Assembly (NCBI GenBank): GCA_002499195.1
Contig: DAKS01000012.1
Coordinates: forward strand, 1 to 23,771
Direction: 5' to 3'
Source of the DNA: Euryarchaeota archaeon UBA443
GTDB taxonomy: Archaea > Thermoplasmatota > Poseidoniia > Poseidoniales > Poseidoniaceae
Length of the DNA stretch: 23,771 bases
Positions within the stretch are counted from its first letter, which is position 1; every line of letters begins with the position of its first letter. The position numbers and the translations under genes were made by a program. The notes beneath the pieces are model-generated. The model was not told the origin of the DNA. It worked only from the letters and a program-made list of their open reading frames with translations, and ran no database searches. Shown piece after piece: positions 1 through 7,822 of this stretch.

Positions 1-1739
1 CGACCGGAATGCTCGTTCATACCCCATAGGTCGAATTGCAAGATTCCCTGGGAGGCAGGTGATCCTTCGAATGTGGAGTAAGAACCATCAACGATAGCAG
101 CATCCTTAGAAGCAGTACAAGCAGCGAAGTAAATCGTTTCGAATATCTCCTTGTTGAGTGCACGTGCTTCTGGGCTTTCGAACGCCATTCCGAGCATAGC
201 AAAGGTATCAGCAAGTCCTTGCACACCAAGACCGATCGGACGATGACGCATGTTGGAGTTACGTGCTTCTTCAACTGGGTAATAGTTGACATCGATTACT
301 CGGTTGAGATTACCTGTTGCATGGTAGGTGACATCAAAGAGAAGGTCATGGTTGAATGAACCGTTCTCGACGTACTTTGGTAGGGCGATCGAGGCTAGGT
401 TACAGACAGCAACTTCGTCAGCGGATGTGTATTCCATAATCTCAGTACAGAGGTTGGATGAACGAATGGTTCCCAAGTTCTTCTGGTTGGACTTGAGGTT
501 TGCTGCATCCTTGTATAGCATGTATGGAGTACCTGTTTCGATTTGAGACTCTACGACCTTGTCCCAAACTTCACGTGCAGGAACGGTCTTTCGAGCCAAA
601 CCTTGTGCTTCATAGGAGCAATAAAGTTCCTTGAATTCATCACCATAAGCATCTTGCAAACCTGGACATTCGTTTGGACAGAAGAAGGACCAATCCCCAT
701 TGGCTTCAACACGTTGCATGAACAAATCAGGTGTCCAAAGAGCATAGAACAAATCACGAGCCCGCATTTCTTCCTTACCGTGGTTCTTTCTTAGGTCGAG
801 GAACTCAATAAGGTCAGGATGCCATGGTTCGAGGTAAATAGCGATTGAACCCTTTCTCTTACCGCCACCTTGGTCAACATAGCGAGCTGTATCGTTAAAG
901 ACACGAAGCATTGGAACGATTCCATTAGAGGTTCCGTTGGTCCCCTTGATGTATGATCCTTTTGCGCGGATGTGATGAATTGACAGGCCAATTCCACCAG
1001 CTGACTTGGAGATTAATGCACATTGCTTGAGCGTATCATAGATGCCATGAAGTGAATCGTCTTGCATCGTCAGCAGGAAACATGAGGACATTTGTGGCAT
1101 TGGTGTACCGGAGTTAAACAGTGTAGGAGTGGCGTGAGTAAAGTAACCGTTTGACATCAAGTCATAGGTTTGAAGCGCCTTTTCGATATTACCGTGGTGG
1201 ATACCGACTGCAACACGCATGAGCATGTGTTGTGGGCGTTCTGCAACTTCGCCATCAAGACGGAGTAGATATGAACGTTCAAGTGTCTTGAATCCGAAAT
1301 AATCGTAATTAAAATCACGACTATAATCGATATGATTGTTCAAAACCTCAGCATTTTCCATAATGATATCATAGACTTCTTCAGAAATAAGCGGAGCATG
1401 CTTCTTTGATTCCGGATCGATATACTCTCGCAAATCGGTAATTACATCGGTAAAGACATCCTTGGTTGAACGGTGAAGATCGTCGATACAAATTCGAGCG
1501 GCTAGTATGCTGTAATCAGGGTGATGTGAAACCAATGAGGCAGCGGTTTCTGCAGCGAGCTGATCAAGTTCTCGGGTTGTTACACCATCATAGAGACCTT
1601 CAATGGTGAGTTTGGTTAGATTTGCAGGGTCGACCCAGTTTGGATCTAGTCCTTCGGCCAAACGTCTTAGTTTATCCAAAATCGCATCAAATCGCACATC
1701 CTCTCTTTCACCATTTCTGTTCACTACTTGCATGGTCAT
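1..1739 (-). CDS. nrdA: Ribonucleoside-diphosphate reductase, large (alpha) subunit, class Ia; C-terminal part outside window
   Basis: Reduces ribonucleoside diphosphates to deoxyribonucleotides in the cytoplasm, using a radical generated by the beta subunit encoded just upstream. My minus-strand reading gives 579 uninterrupted codons from ATG 1739 to the window edge. Residues 1-95 look like an ATP-cone (allosteric) domain. The catalytic barrel follows, with SSCFL (Cys220), NLCTEI (Asn429, Cys431, Glu433) and Cys446; the Cys spacing is that of class I enzymes such as the human protein. Stretches such as KEEMRARDLFYALWTPDLF look closer to eukaryotic R1 than to E. coli NrdA. The start has GAGG a few bases upstream (minus-strand GGAGATGAGGCAAAATG). 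The gene follows nrdB after 58 bases, so it is probably the second gene of one transcript. Family members usually exceed 750 residues, so roughly a quarter is missing beyond base 1. Function is secure. Confidence 0.96.
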   Translation of the reverse strand, partial: MTMQVVNRNGEREDVRFDAILDKLRRLAEGLDPNWVDPANLTKLTIEGLYDGVTTRELDQLAAETAASLVSHHPDYSILAARICIDDLHRSTKDVFTDVITDLREYIDPESKKHAPLISEEVYDIIMENAEVLNNHIDYSRDFNYDYFGFKTLERSYLLRLDGEVAERPQHMLMRVAVGIHHGNIEKALQTYDLMSNGYFTHATPTLFNSGTPMPQMSSCFLLTMQDDSLHGIYDTLKQCALISKSAGGIGLSIHHIRAKGSYIKGTNGTSNGIVPMLRVFNDTARYVDQGGGKRKGSIAIYLEPWHPDLIEFLDLRKNHGKEEMRARDLFYALWTPDLFMQRVEANGDWSFFCPNECPGLQDAYGDEFKELYCSYEAQGLARKTVPAREVWDKVVESQIETGTPYMLYKDAANLKSNQKNLGTIRSSNLCTEIMEYTSADEVAVCNLASIALPKYVENGSFNHDLLFDVTYHATGNLNRVIDVNYYPVEEARNSNMRHRPIGLGVQGLADTFAMLGMAFESPEARALNKEIFETIYFAACTASKDAAIVDGSYSTFEGSPASQGILQFDLWGMNEHSG

Positions 1740-1797
1740 TTTGCCTCATCTCCTGCTTGTCTCGGTTCGTGCGTATCTCTCTTTGTTCGCGGTCGGT

Positions 1798-2835
1798 TCA
1801 AAAGTCTTCGTCCATAGAAAACCGCTGTTGGACACTTCCGAGGGAAGCTCCGTCCATGACACCGGACTTCTGGTACTCGCCAACTCGCTTTTCAAAGAAG
1901 TTGGTCTTACCCTGCATGGAGATCATCTCCATCCATGGGAATGGGTTGCTGACATCGTATAACTTTGAAGCCCCTAGAGTAATCAAAAGTCGGTCTGCAA
2001 CAAATTGAATGTATTGCTTCATCAAATCCTCATTCATTCCAATTAGATTGACTGGAAGAGCACTGGTAACAAAATCGATCTCAATTTCAACCGCTTCAGC
2101 AATAATACGATGAATGTAGTTCTCAGGAGTGGGGCGCTCAAGTTTACTGTGCAACAAACAAGCAAAGTCACAATGCAATCCTTCATCCCGGCTGATCAAC
2201 TCGTTTGAGAAAGTAAGCCCTGGCATCAATCCTCGCTTCTTGAGCCAGAAGATTGCACAGAACGAACCTGAGAAGAAAATTCCTTCGACAGCGGCAAACG
2301 CAACTAATCTCTCAGCAAACGAACCTCGCTTTCGAGACAACCAACGAAGAGCCCAGTCGCCCTTGCGCTTTACAGATGGTACTGTTTCAAGCGCCTTGAA
2401 CAAGTGGTTCTTTTCGTTTGAATCCTTAATGTAGGTATCAATAAGGAGTGAATAAGTCTCTGCATGGATGTTTTCCATCATAATTTGGAATCCATAGAAT
2501 GCTCGAGCTTCTGCCCAACAGACTTCGTTTGCGAAGTTGACAACAAGGTTTTCATTGACAATACCATCACTTGCGGCAAAGAAAGCAAGAACGTGCTTGA
2601 GGAAATGTTGCTCATCATTGTTGAGTTGTTCCCAGTCTTTCATATCCTCTGCAAGATCGATTTCTTCTGCAGTCCAGAAGGAAGCAGCATGTTGTTTGTA
2701 CATTGCCCATACATCATCATGCTCAATCGGGAACAGAACGAATCTATCTAGGTTCTCTTCAAGCATTGGCTCGATGTGCTCATGTGACAAATCAATCTCA
2801 ATTCCGTCATCTTTACGATTCTGCTCGATTACCAT
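1798..2835 (-). CDS. nrdB: Ribonucleoside-diphosphate reductase, small (beta) subunit, class Ia
   Basis: Carries the di-iron centre and tyrosyl radical that starts catalysis in the alpha subunit; needs oxygen to assemble. With the start at ATG 2835 the protein has 345 residues. Likely iron ligands are Asp60, Glu121, His124, Glu184, Glu218 and His221. Tyr128, in ENIHAETY, sits where the radical tyrosine lies in class Ia enzymes, so this is not a Phe-type (class Ic) variant. The C-terminus ends FSMDEDF, the type of tail that docks on the alpha subunit. The frame stays open to base 2901, but the extra 22 residues are not family-like. ATG 2835 is preceded by GAAGGTGA with a 4-base gap, which decides the start. 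It lies upstream of nrdA and divergent from dut, with a structured leader region ahead of it. Confidence 0.96.
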   Translation of the reverse strand: MVIEQNRKDDGIEIDLSHEHIEPMLEENLDRFVLFPIEHDDVWAMYKQHAASFWTAEEIDLAEDMKDWEQLNNDEQHFLKHVLAFFAASDGIVNENLVVNFANEVCWAEARAFYGFQIMMENIHAETYSLLIDTYIKDSNEKNHLFKALETVPSVKRKGDWALRWLSRKRGSFAERLVAFAAVEGIFFSGSFCAIFWLKKRGLMPGLTFSNELISRDEGLHCDFACLLHSKLERPTPENYIHRIIAEAVEIEIDFVTSALPVNLIGMNEDLMKQYIQFVADRLLITLGASKLYDVSNPFPWMEMISMQGKTNFFEKRVGEYQKSGVMDGASLGSVQQRFSMDEDF

Positions 2836-2839
2836 ATTG

Positions 2840-2847
2840 TCACCTTC
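2840..2847 (-). promoter_or_regulatory. Ribosome binding site deciding the nrdB start
   Basis: Minus-strand GAAGGTGA lies 4 bases before ATG 2835. The same 4-base gap is seen at argS (10514-10520) and lysS (16185-16191). It argues against the longer open frame that begins at 2901. Confidence 0.7.
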
Positions 2848-2859
2848 CACCAACGCGCT

Positions 2860-2921
2860 GGAGTTTAACCTCCGTCCGAGATGGCACATAAATATGCCCA
2901 TGCTTGAGGCACATAAACTCC
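2860..2921 (-). repeat. Nested inverted repeats plus a 10-base direct repeat in the region ahead of nrdB
   Basis: GGAGTTTA (2860-2867) is the exact reverse complement of TAAACTCC (2914-2921). Inside lies a second inverted repeat, GGCA (2883-2886) with TGCC (2895-2898). The decamer GGCACATAAA occurs at 2883-2892 and again at 2908-2917. If transcription of nrdB starts near 2945, as the AT-rich boxes suggest, all of this would be in the mRNA leader, ending 25 bases before the start codon. It could be an RNA structure or a DNA operator; the sequence alone does not say which. Confidence 0.5.
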
Positions 2922-2963
2922 TGTTTTACAGAGGGATGAAAGCGAGGGACTGCGATAATAATC

Positions 2964-2990
2964 CCGATTTTTAAACCGATTTGTATAAGT
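2964..2990. promoter_or_regulatory. Probable core promoter zone between nrdB and dut
   Basis: This AT-rich stretch holds a TATA-like TTTAAAAA for the minus strand (nrdB side) and GTATAAGT (2983-2990) for the plus strand (dut side). The heptamer CCGATTT is repeated directly at 2964-2970 and 2976-2982, flanking the first box, and could be a regulator or TFB contact. The rest of the 261-base gap (2836-3096) holds only the repeats above and AT-rich DNA. Which box is used is a guess. Confidence 0.35.
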
Positions 2991-3096
2991 ACCTATTTTT
3001 GAGAATTAAAAAGTGATATTTTCTAGCCGAATTTTACCTTGATTTCCACTGGAACTTAATCAAAGACTCCTTGAACCACCGAGGAGAGGCAAAACC

Positions 3097-3546
3097 ATGC
3101 GAAACGAGATTAACGTCAAATTCGCCAAGTTGGACGATAATGCCCAACTTCCAACTCAAGGAAGTGCACAGGCTGCAGGCTGGGATTTGTATGCACTGGA
3201 AGAAACAATCGTAATCAAAGGCGCATCGGTCATGATACCTACCGGTCTTGCTTGCGCCATACCTGAAGGATGGGAGGGGCAAATTCGTTGTCGATCATCA
3301 CTTGGTAAGAAAGGCATGATTCTGCCCAATGGAGTAGGAACCATCGATTCTGATTATCGCGGAGAGTTGAAAGTATTAGCAACGTGGATAGGAAAAGGCG
3401 ATTCATTTACCGTTGGAAAGGGTGAACGTGTTGCCCAAATGTTGTTCGCTCCTGTCCCTTTAGTACAAATTGAGGAAGTTACCCTCAGTGATTTAGAATC
3501 AACTGAACGTGGCGAAGGCGGATTTGGCTCATCAGGACAATACTGA
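3097..3546 (+). CDS. dut: dUTP diphosphatase (trimeric dUTPase)
   Basis: Hydrolyses dUTP to dUMP and pyrophosphate, keeping uracil out of DNA and supplying dUMP for thymidylate. All five motifs of the trimeric family are present in order in 149 residues: AAGWDLYA, RSSLGKKGM, NGVGTIDSDYRGEL, GERVAQMLF and the C-terminal TERGEGGFGSSG lid. The Asp-Tyr pair of motif 3 is intact. The motif-5 lid and uracil-binding hairpin favour dUTPase over the related dCTP deaminase. GAGAGG lies 8 bases before the ATG. The gene is divergent from nrdBA, so ribonucleotide reduction and dUTP removal share one intergenic region. lipB follows after 9 bases. Confidence 0.95.
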   Translation: MRNEINVKFAKLDDNAQLPTQGSAQAAGWDLYALEETIVIKGASVMIPTGLACAIPEGWEGQIRCRSSLGKKGMILPNGVGTIDSDYRGELKVLATWIGKGDSFTVGKGERVAQMLFAPVPLVQIEEVTLSDLESTERGEGGFGSSGQY

Positions 3547-3555
3547 GGAAAGGAC

Positions 3556-4200
3556 ATGCAACCCGTCGATGTTCGTATTCTTGGTATTGTAGAATATACA
3601 GATGCCGAGGAAATGATGTCAGTATTACAAAAACAACGTATCGACGATGAGATACCGGATACTATTCTCTTTTTGCAACATCCAGAAATTGTAACCGTTG
3701 GCCCTCGTGCTCAAAACGATGGAATTGCACCACCTTCCGATTATAGGAGTCATCCAGTGGATCGAGGAGGTGGCCTTACTTGGCATGGACCTGGGCAATT
3801 GGTAGTTTATCCGATAATACATTGGAATAAGGACGATGAGAAATCGGTTGCCGATATCATTTCAAAAATCGAATCATGGGTTATTGCAGCTTTGGATACA
3901 CTAGGAATCAAAGGATACAGGGATGAACGAATGCAAGGAGTCTGGGTCGATGACAAGAAAATATGCAGCATTGGACTCTCATTCTTACGATGGGTAAGTA
4001 GACATGGATTCACGATTAACTATGATACTCCACAAGGTAGAGTGGAAAATCTTGCTGGATGTGGGCTTGCAGAAGCTACTACAACATCTCTTGCGGAGTT
4101 AGGTCATTCGTTGAGTAAGACAGAAATCGAACTTGCCTTAATCAGTAAAATTCAAGAATTTCTGCAGCGAGATGTGAGAAACGACACCTATTCTGGTTGA
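3556..4200 (+). CDS. lipB: Octanoyl-[acyl-carrier/GcvH] protein N-octanoyltransferase (lipoate biosynthesis)
   Basis: Transfers an octanoyl group to lipoyl domains, the first step of lipoate synthesis for 2-oxoacid dehydrogenases and the glycine cleavage system. The 214 residues hold the LipB signature RGGGLTWHGPGQLVVYP, the lysine in KICSIGLS, the HGFTINYDTP segment and the catalytic cysteine in AGCGLAEATTTSL. Cys and Lys together indicate LipB rather than an LplA-type ligase. GAGGAAAGGAC before the ATG serves as ribosome site and overlaps the dut stop region, so co-transcription with dut is likely. The last 13 bases overlap the end of the convergent gene at 4188-5021. lipA is not in the window. 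Confidence 0.93.
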   Translation: MQPVDVRILGIVEYTDAEEMMSVLQKQRIDDEIPDTILFLQHPEIVTVGPRAQNDGIAPPSDYRSHPVDRGGGLTWHGPGQLVVYPIIHWNKDDEKSVADIISKIESWVIAALDTLGIKGYRDERMQGVWVDDKKICSIGLSFLRWVSRHGFTINYDTPQGRVENLAGCGLAEATTTSLAELGHSLSKTEIELALISKIQEFLQRDVRNDTYSG

Positions 4201-5021
4201 CACCAAGTCGGAAATTTACCGTCATCTTCAGCGGCTTCTAACTTATCGGAGTAGACTGAATTTGTCTTCCCAGAAGATCCTTCGACATACGCGATACACT
4301 CCTCTTCAAGCAACTTATCATCGACGTCATACGGTGCAAGGAAAAGAATATCATCAATAATAGTATATTTGAAAACGTAGTAGTATTCTTCTTCCTCGAG
4401 AACCAGATTTCCATCGTCAATATACCATGATTCGAATGAACCCGATGAGTCGCTCATATCCCCATTGCTTTCCAAATTAAGTTCATCCGCTGGGTTCGTC
4501 CAAGTGCCGATTAGATTCTCATCCAGATCGTTACCTGCTAAACCTGCAAGCAATAATAGTAGAACCAGTGCTCCAGCAACCGTTCCTGCATAAATCATTT
4601 TGGCTTGATTCGATTCTGAAAATTTTTCAACATCAAACCAAGGAATGCTCTCTTTGCTTGCGATTAAATAGCCCCCTAAGGACCAAAAGAAAATCGATGT
4701 GAAATAAGACAGAATTCCAAGAAAGAAAGTAATGTTTGTATCGAGAAAGACAGCCAAAACAAAATCGAGGATGCCGAACGCAATCAATGTATAACCCAAG
4801 AATGCGATGTAATCCTGGGTTCCAGAAGAGTTGTTGACCTCGAAAGTTGGTTGAATTTGAAAGAGGTGATCTGTTGAAGGATTTGACTCTGAATTCACAC
4901 CCAACATCTCATTCGATTCGTACGGTATAGATCCATTTTCAACAGCATCGAGTTGCTTTTGTGTGGGCACCCACTCACCGTCAATATTTTGCCAAAATCC
5001 ATCATCACTGACCTGTGTCAT
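4188..5021 (-). CDS. Unrecognised membrane protein with short W-rich N-terminal motif and beta-rich C-terminal domain
   Basis: I do not recognise a named family. The 277 residues begin with DGFWQNIDGEWVPT, a short paired-Trp motif, followed by an acidic low-complexity stretch. Three hydrophobic segments lie at about 71-92, 97-121 and 141-163. The C-terminal 110 residues look like a small beta-rich domain starting LIGTWTNPADELNLESNG, reminiscent of lipocalin-like 'GTW' domains. Two Cys near the end (in EECIAYV and in the final WCQPE) could form a disulfide if that part is outside. ATG 5021 lies 23-24 bases from the centre of a minus-strand AATATA box, so the message is probably leaderless. Its end overlaps lipB by 13 bases. 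Topology and role are unknown. Confidence 0.8.
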   Translation of the reverse strand: MTQVSDDGFWQNIDGEWVPTQKQLDAVENGSIPYESNEMLGVNSESNPSTDHLFQIQPTFEVNNSSGTQDYIAFLGYTLIAFGILDFVLAVFLDTNITFFLGILSYFTSIFFWSLGGYLIASKESIPWFDVEKFSESNQAKMIYAGTVAGALVLLLLLAGLAGNDLDENLIGTWTNPADELNLESNGDMSDSSGSFESWYIDDGNLVLEEEEYYYVFKYTIIDDILFLAPYDVDDKLLEEECIAYVEGSSGKTNSVYSDKLEAAEDDGKFPTWCQPE

Positions 5022-5039
5022 GGTGTTGATTCAGTGAGG

Positions 5040-5048
5040 ATATATTTT
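5040..5048 (-). promoter_or_regulatory. TATA box for the membrane protein gene at 4188-5021
   Basis: Minus-strand TTAAAATATATCC is centred near 5044, about 24 bases before the first base of ATG 5021. That is the spacing expected when an archaeal transcript begins at or next to the start codon. No ribosome site lies ahead of the ATG, which agrees with a leaderless message. Confidence 0.5.
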
Positions 5049-5112
5049 AATTAATTGAAATTACCTTTTTCCTATCCTATTTGAAAAATTTGTAAAGGAA
5101 ACAAACAAGTGC

Positions 5113-5118
5113 ATATAT
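5113..5118 (+). promoter_or_regulatory. TATA box for ubiX; implies a leaderless start at 5141
   Basis: ATATAT is centred about 25 bases before ATG 5141. The upstream in-frame ATG at 5117 overlaps this box, so it is unlikely to be in the transcript. No Shine-Dalgarno sequence precedes ATG 5141. Confidence 0.5.
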
Positions 5119-5140
5119 GAGGATGGACCCAATTTACATC

Positions 5141-5716
5141 ATGGGCGAAGTCGTTCTCGGCATTTCGGGCGCAAGTGGCGCAATCTATGGTGTACGTCTT
5201 GCTAGGGCACTAAAGGACCTAGGGGTTGGTATTCGGCTCGTCGTTAGTGACTCTGGCCGCATCACACTAAAACACGAATGCGATACAACACCTGAGGAGG
5301 TCGCTGAAGAAACTGGGGCTATTCTCGAAGAACAAGCCAACATTGGTGCAAAATCAGCTTCAGGATCAGCTCCTATCGATGCAGTTGTCATCTGCCCGTG
5401 TTCTGGAACAACACTTGGAAAACTCGCAGCAGGTATCGGTGACAATCTAATTACACGCTCTGCAATAGTTGCAATGAAAGAGCGAAGAACTCTCATCATC
5501 GTTCCAAGAGAGGCTCCCTATGCGACGGTTCATCTCGAAAATATGGCGAAACTATCCGGTTGGGGTACAGTCGTGATTCCTGCATCACCTGGATTTTACA
5601 ATCATCCAACATCGATCGATGACATGGTCGATTTCGTAGTTGCACGTATCCTCGACCAGATTGGCCTTGACCACAACATCGGAAAGCGTTGGACTGGTGA
5701 AGAACTCGATGAATGA
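5141..5716 (+). CDS. ubiX: Flavin prenyltransferase UbiX (makes prenyl-FMN for UbiD-type decarboxylases)
   Basis: Joins a dimethylallyl group to reduced FMN, giving the prenylated flavin used by UbiD-family decarboxylases in quinone and aromatic-acid metabolism. Family marks are GISGASGAIYGVRLA at the N-terminus (FMN loop), ICPCSGTTLGKLAAGIGDNL, VPREAPY and PASPGFYNHPTSI. With ATG 5141 the product is MGEVVLGISGASG..., 191 residues, matching usual UbiX length; the frame is open back to 5117 but those 8 residues overlap the promoter. A UbiD partner is not in the window. The M28 peptidase gene follows after 24 bases and may be co-transcribed. Family assignment is secure; the decarboxylase served is not known. 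Confidence 0.93.
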   Translation: MGEVVLGISGASGAIYGVRLARALKDLGVGIRLVVSDSGRITLKHECDTTPEEVAEETGAILEEQANIGAKSASGSAPIDAVVICPCSGTTLGKLAAGIGDNLITRSAIVAMKERRTLIIVPREAPYATVHLENMAKLSGWGTVVIPASPGFYNHPTSIDDMVDFVVARILDQIGLDHNIGKRWTGEELDE

Positions 5717-5740
5717 GATGCATCGAGCCAACGGGTTCAA

Positions 5741-7489
5741 ATGAGCAAAGCATTTGATAGTGACATGAACGATGAAGTTTCGCTTGAGTCCATGACTGTG
5801 GAGCAACTCAAAGCAATGCTTGAGGAGAAAGGGCTCCCCAAGTCCGGTAGGAAAGCCGAATTGATTGAGAGGCTCAGCGTATCTAATGAAGAGAAAGTCA
5901 TTGAGTTGAGTACATCGTTTTGGACTAGAACCGTTGTTGGCCAATTCAACTTAGCGCAAACTGTTGGATCTGTAGCAGCGGTATTGCTTCTCATGATTGT
6001 TATCTTCAACCCATCAATCCTAGGCTTCGGAGAAGATGAACCCATTTACGAACCAATTGGATTTGATGCGAACCAAACACGATGGTATGCACAGGAACTT
6101 GTCAACCTTGGCCATCCTGAATGGGAAGGTCGAATGTCTGGAAGCCCAGAAGAGGCTGCTGGTGCACAAATGATTCTTGACAATCTAACAGAGATGGGTT
6201 ATTCACCTCAATTGAATACCTATCCAGTTCCAATGTTCGCCATCAATAGTGCACCGATAATTTCGATGTGCATTCCACCCGCTGGAGGACTCTTTGGAGG
6301 GCCTGTGACTGGTGCATCCTGCAACAGTGGCATCGGTGCACAAATTACAAACTTTGAACATCGAACCAATTTCGTTTTGCAGGGATACTCCGGTTCCGCA
6401 GATATTCAATTTGGTCAGGAAATGGAATTGATCGATCTCGATGATGGTACCGTCGACTCGCTCTGGAGTGAAGCTTCAGGAAAGGTTGGAATTGTTCGTG
6501 GTGGGAACAGCATTGATGGAAACACTGGCATATACATCAAAGCTGCAGAATTTGGTTTAGCTGCCATTCTAAGAATAAACAATCAATCAAATTGCGGACA
6601 GATTGTTGCTGACGATTGTATTCCGATTTTCAAATCGATCCGAGTAGATGATATGAAAGCGGCAAACAGTGGTTCAATTCCAGAAAACATTCCGTTCATA
6701 GCAGTTTCAAACAATACAGGAAACCAGATGCTTGACTTAGCAGCCCAAGGTGCCTTTTTGCGATTGTTTTCTGATGTGGACAACGCAGGAGATATCGCGG
6801 TTAGCGTTCCATGTGGTACACTCTATGGTAAGAGCGAGGACCTCATCATCGTCGGAGCCCATCACGATACAGTCTACCATGCACAAGGTGCAGTTGACGA
6901 TACTTCAGGTACGGCGAGCGTTCTTGAAATGGCTCGCCAAATTGCAATGATTGCAAACGAAAGTGGAACTCCTGAATACACACTTCGGTTCTGCACTTGG
7001 GGAGGAGAAGAAGAAGGATTGTGGGGCAGTAAAGCATACGTCAGTGCTAATGCCAATGAACTTGCTCGAAACCTTCGCCTTTACATCAATCTCGACATGA
7101 ACCATGTGGACATCGATACGGCTAATCGGGGAAACAGTCTTCGTTTCTTTTCAAATTCGAAAGAAGATATCGATGCGATGAAAGACATTCTTGATGTTTT
7201 GGAGGATGAGCGACCTGACCTCTTCCCGAAATATTCCGTTTCAACAGGATTGTATCAGGGTGCTCGGGGAGAACCCGATGGCATGCCATACAATTCAGAT
7301 CATGGCCCGTTCGTCTATGACCTCCCCGATGGAGTTACAGGCAATGCTCTGGTCTGCTATGGGTCTGGATCTTGGGAATACCATACCTACGCTGATACGA
7401 TGGATCGATTCAACGAAGAATCGCTTGGAGTATCGGTGATTGCCTATGGAACCTACATTCGACACCTTGCTTGGCCCGTCTTTGCTTGA
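5741..7489 (+). CDS. Membrane-anchored M28 family aminopeptidase with N-terminal SAP domain
   Basis: Probable zinc aminopeptidase held at the membrane. Residues 17-45 (TVEQLKAMLEEKGLPKSG...) are a SAP-type helix-turn-helix, a fold known mostly for DNA binding. A single hydrophobic segment lies at about 72-92. A PA-like insert spans about 190-345. The M28 catalytic domain holds a complete metal set: His374 and Asp376 (GAHHDT), bridging Asp386 (GAVDDTSG), Glu423 (base) and Glu424 (GEEEGLWGS), Asp452 (NLDMNH) and His548 (YHTYADT). A positive-inside reading puts SAP in the cytoplasm and the peptidase outside, fitting peptide scavenging; topology is inferred. Substrate is unknown. It lies 24 bases after ubiX, with no evident metabolic link. 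Confidence 0.9.
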   Translation: MSKAFDSDMNDEVSLESMTVEQLKAMLEEKGLPKSGRKAELIERLSVSNEEKVIELSTSFWTRTVVGQFNLAQTVGSVAAVLLLMIVIFNPSILGFGEDEPIYEPIGFDANQTRWYAQELVNLGHPEWEGRMSGSPEEAAGAQMILDNLTEMGYSPQLNTYPVPMFAINSAPIISMCIPPAGGLFGGPVTGASCNSGIGAQITNFEHRTNFVLQGYSGSADIQFGQEMELIDLDDGTVDSLWSEASGKVGIVRGGNSIDGNTGIYIKAAEFGLAAILRINNQSNCGQIVADDCIPIFKSIRVDDMKAANSGSIPENIPFIAVSNNTGNQMLDLAAQGAFLRLFSDVDNAGDIAVSVPCGTLYGKSEDLIIVGAHHDTVYHAQGAVDDTSGTASVLEMARQIAMIANESGTPEYTLRFCTWGGEEEGLWGSKAYVSANANELARNLRLYINLDMNHVDIDTANRGNSLRFFSNSKEDIDAMKDILDVLEDERPDLFPKYSVSTGLYQGARGEPDGMPYNSDHGPFVYDLPDGVTGNALVCYGSGSWEYHTYADTMDRFNEESLGVSVIAYGTYIRHLAWPVFA

Positions 7490-7526
7490 GCGTTGAGTTC
7501 AAGAAGGCAGTCTTTGTGGGAATGTC

Positions 7527-7817
7527 ATGGTTAAACCGAGCGCGCATGCCTCGCACATTCTTGTCGCTTCAAAATCAGAAGCAATGCAACTTTCTGAAAA
7601 GATTGGAAAACTCAAGGATTTTCAGAAGCTGGCTCGCAAGAAATCAACCTGTCCATCCTCTCAGCGAGGAGGAGATCTTGGCTGGTTCCGAAAAGGCAAC
7701 ATGGTCCAAGAATTCGAAGAAGCGGTTTGGAGTACTCCTTTGAAGACGGTTTCTACACCGATCAAGACCCAATTTGGATATCATCTAATTTGGGTTCATG
7801 AACGCGATGAGGAGTGA
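7527..7817 (+). CDS. Small parvulin-type peptidyl-prolyl cis-trans isomerase
   Basis: Speeds proline isomerisation during folding. The 96 residues are one bare parvulin (PpiC-type rotamase) domain: ASHILVASKSEA at the start, RGGDLGWFRKGNMVQEFEEAV in the middle and TQFGYHLIWV at the end are all typical. There is no signal peptide, so it acts in the cytoplasm, unlike PrsA or SurA. The start at 7527 gives MVKPSAHASHIL, the usual N-terminus for single-domain parvulins. Its stop codon lies 5 bases before the folB ATG, so the two are likely co-transcribed. Function of the family is well established; clients are unknown. Confidence 0.92.
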   Translation: MVKPSAHASHILVASKSEAMQLSEKIGKLKDFQKLARKKSTCPSSQRGGDLGWFRKGNMVQEFEEAVWSTPLKTVSTPIKTQFGYHLIWVHERDEE

Positions 7818-7822
7818 ACGGG

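Noticed and set aside
1603..2008. Two overlapping plus-strand open frames of 119 and 128 codons.
   Set aside because: They are antisense shadows of nrdA and nrdB, whose motifs and frames are unmistakable.
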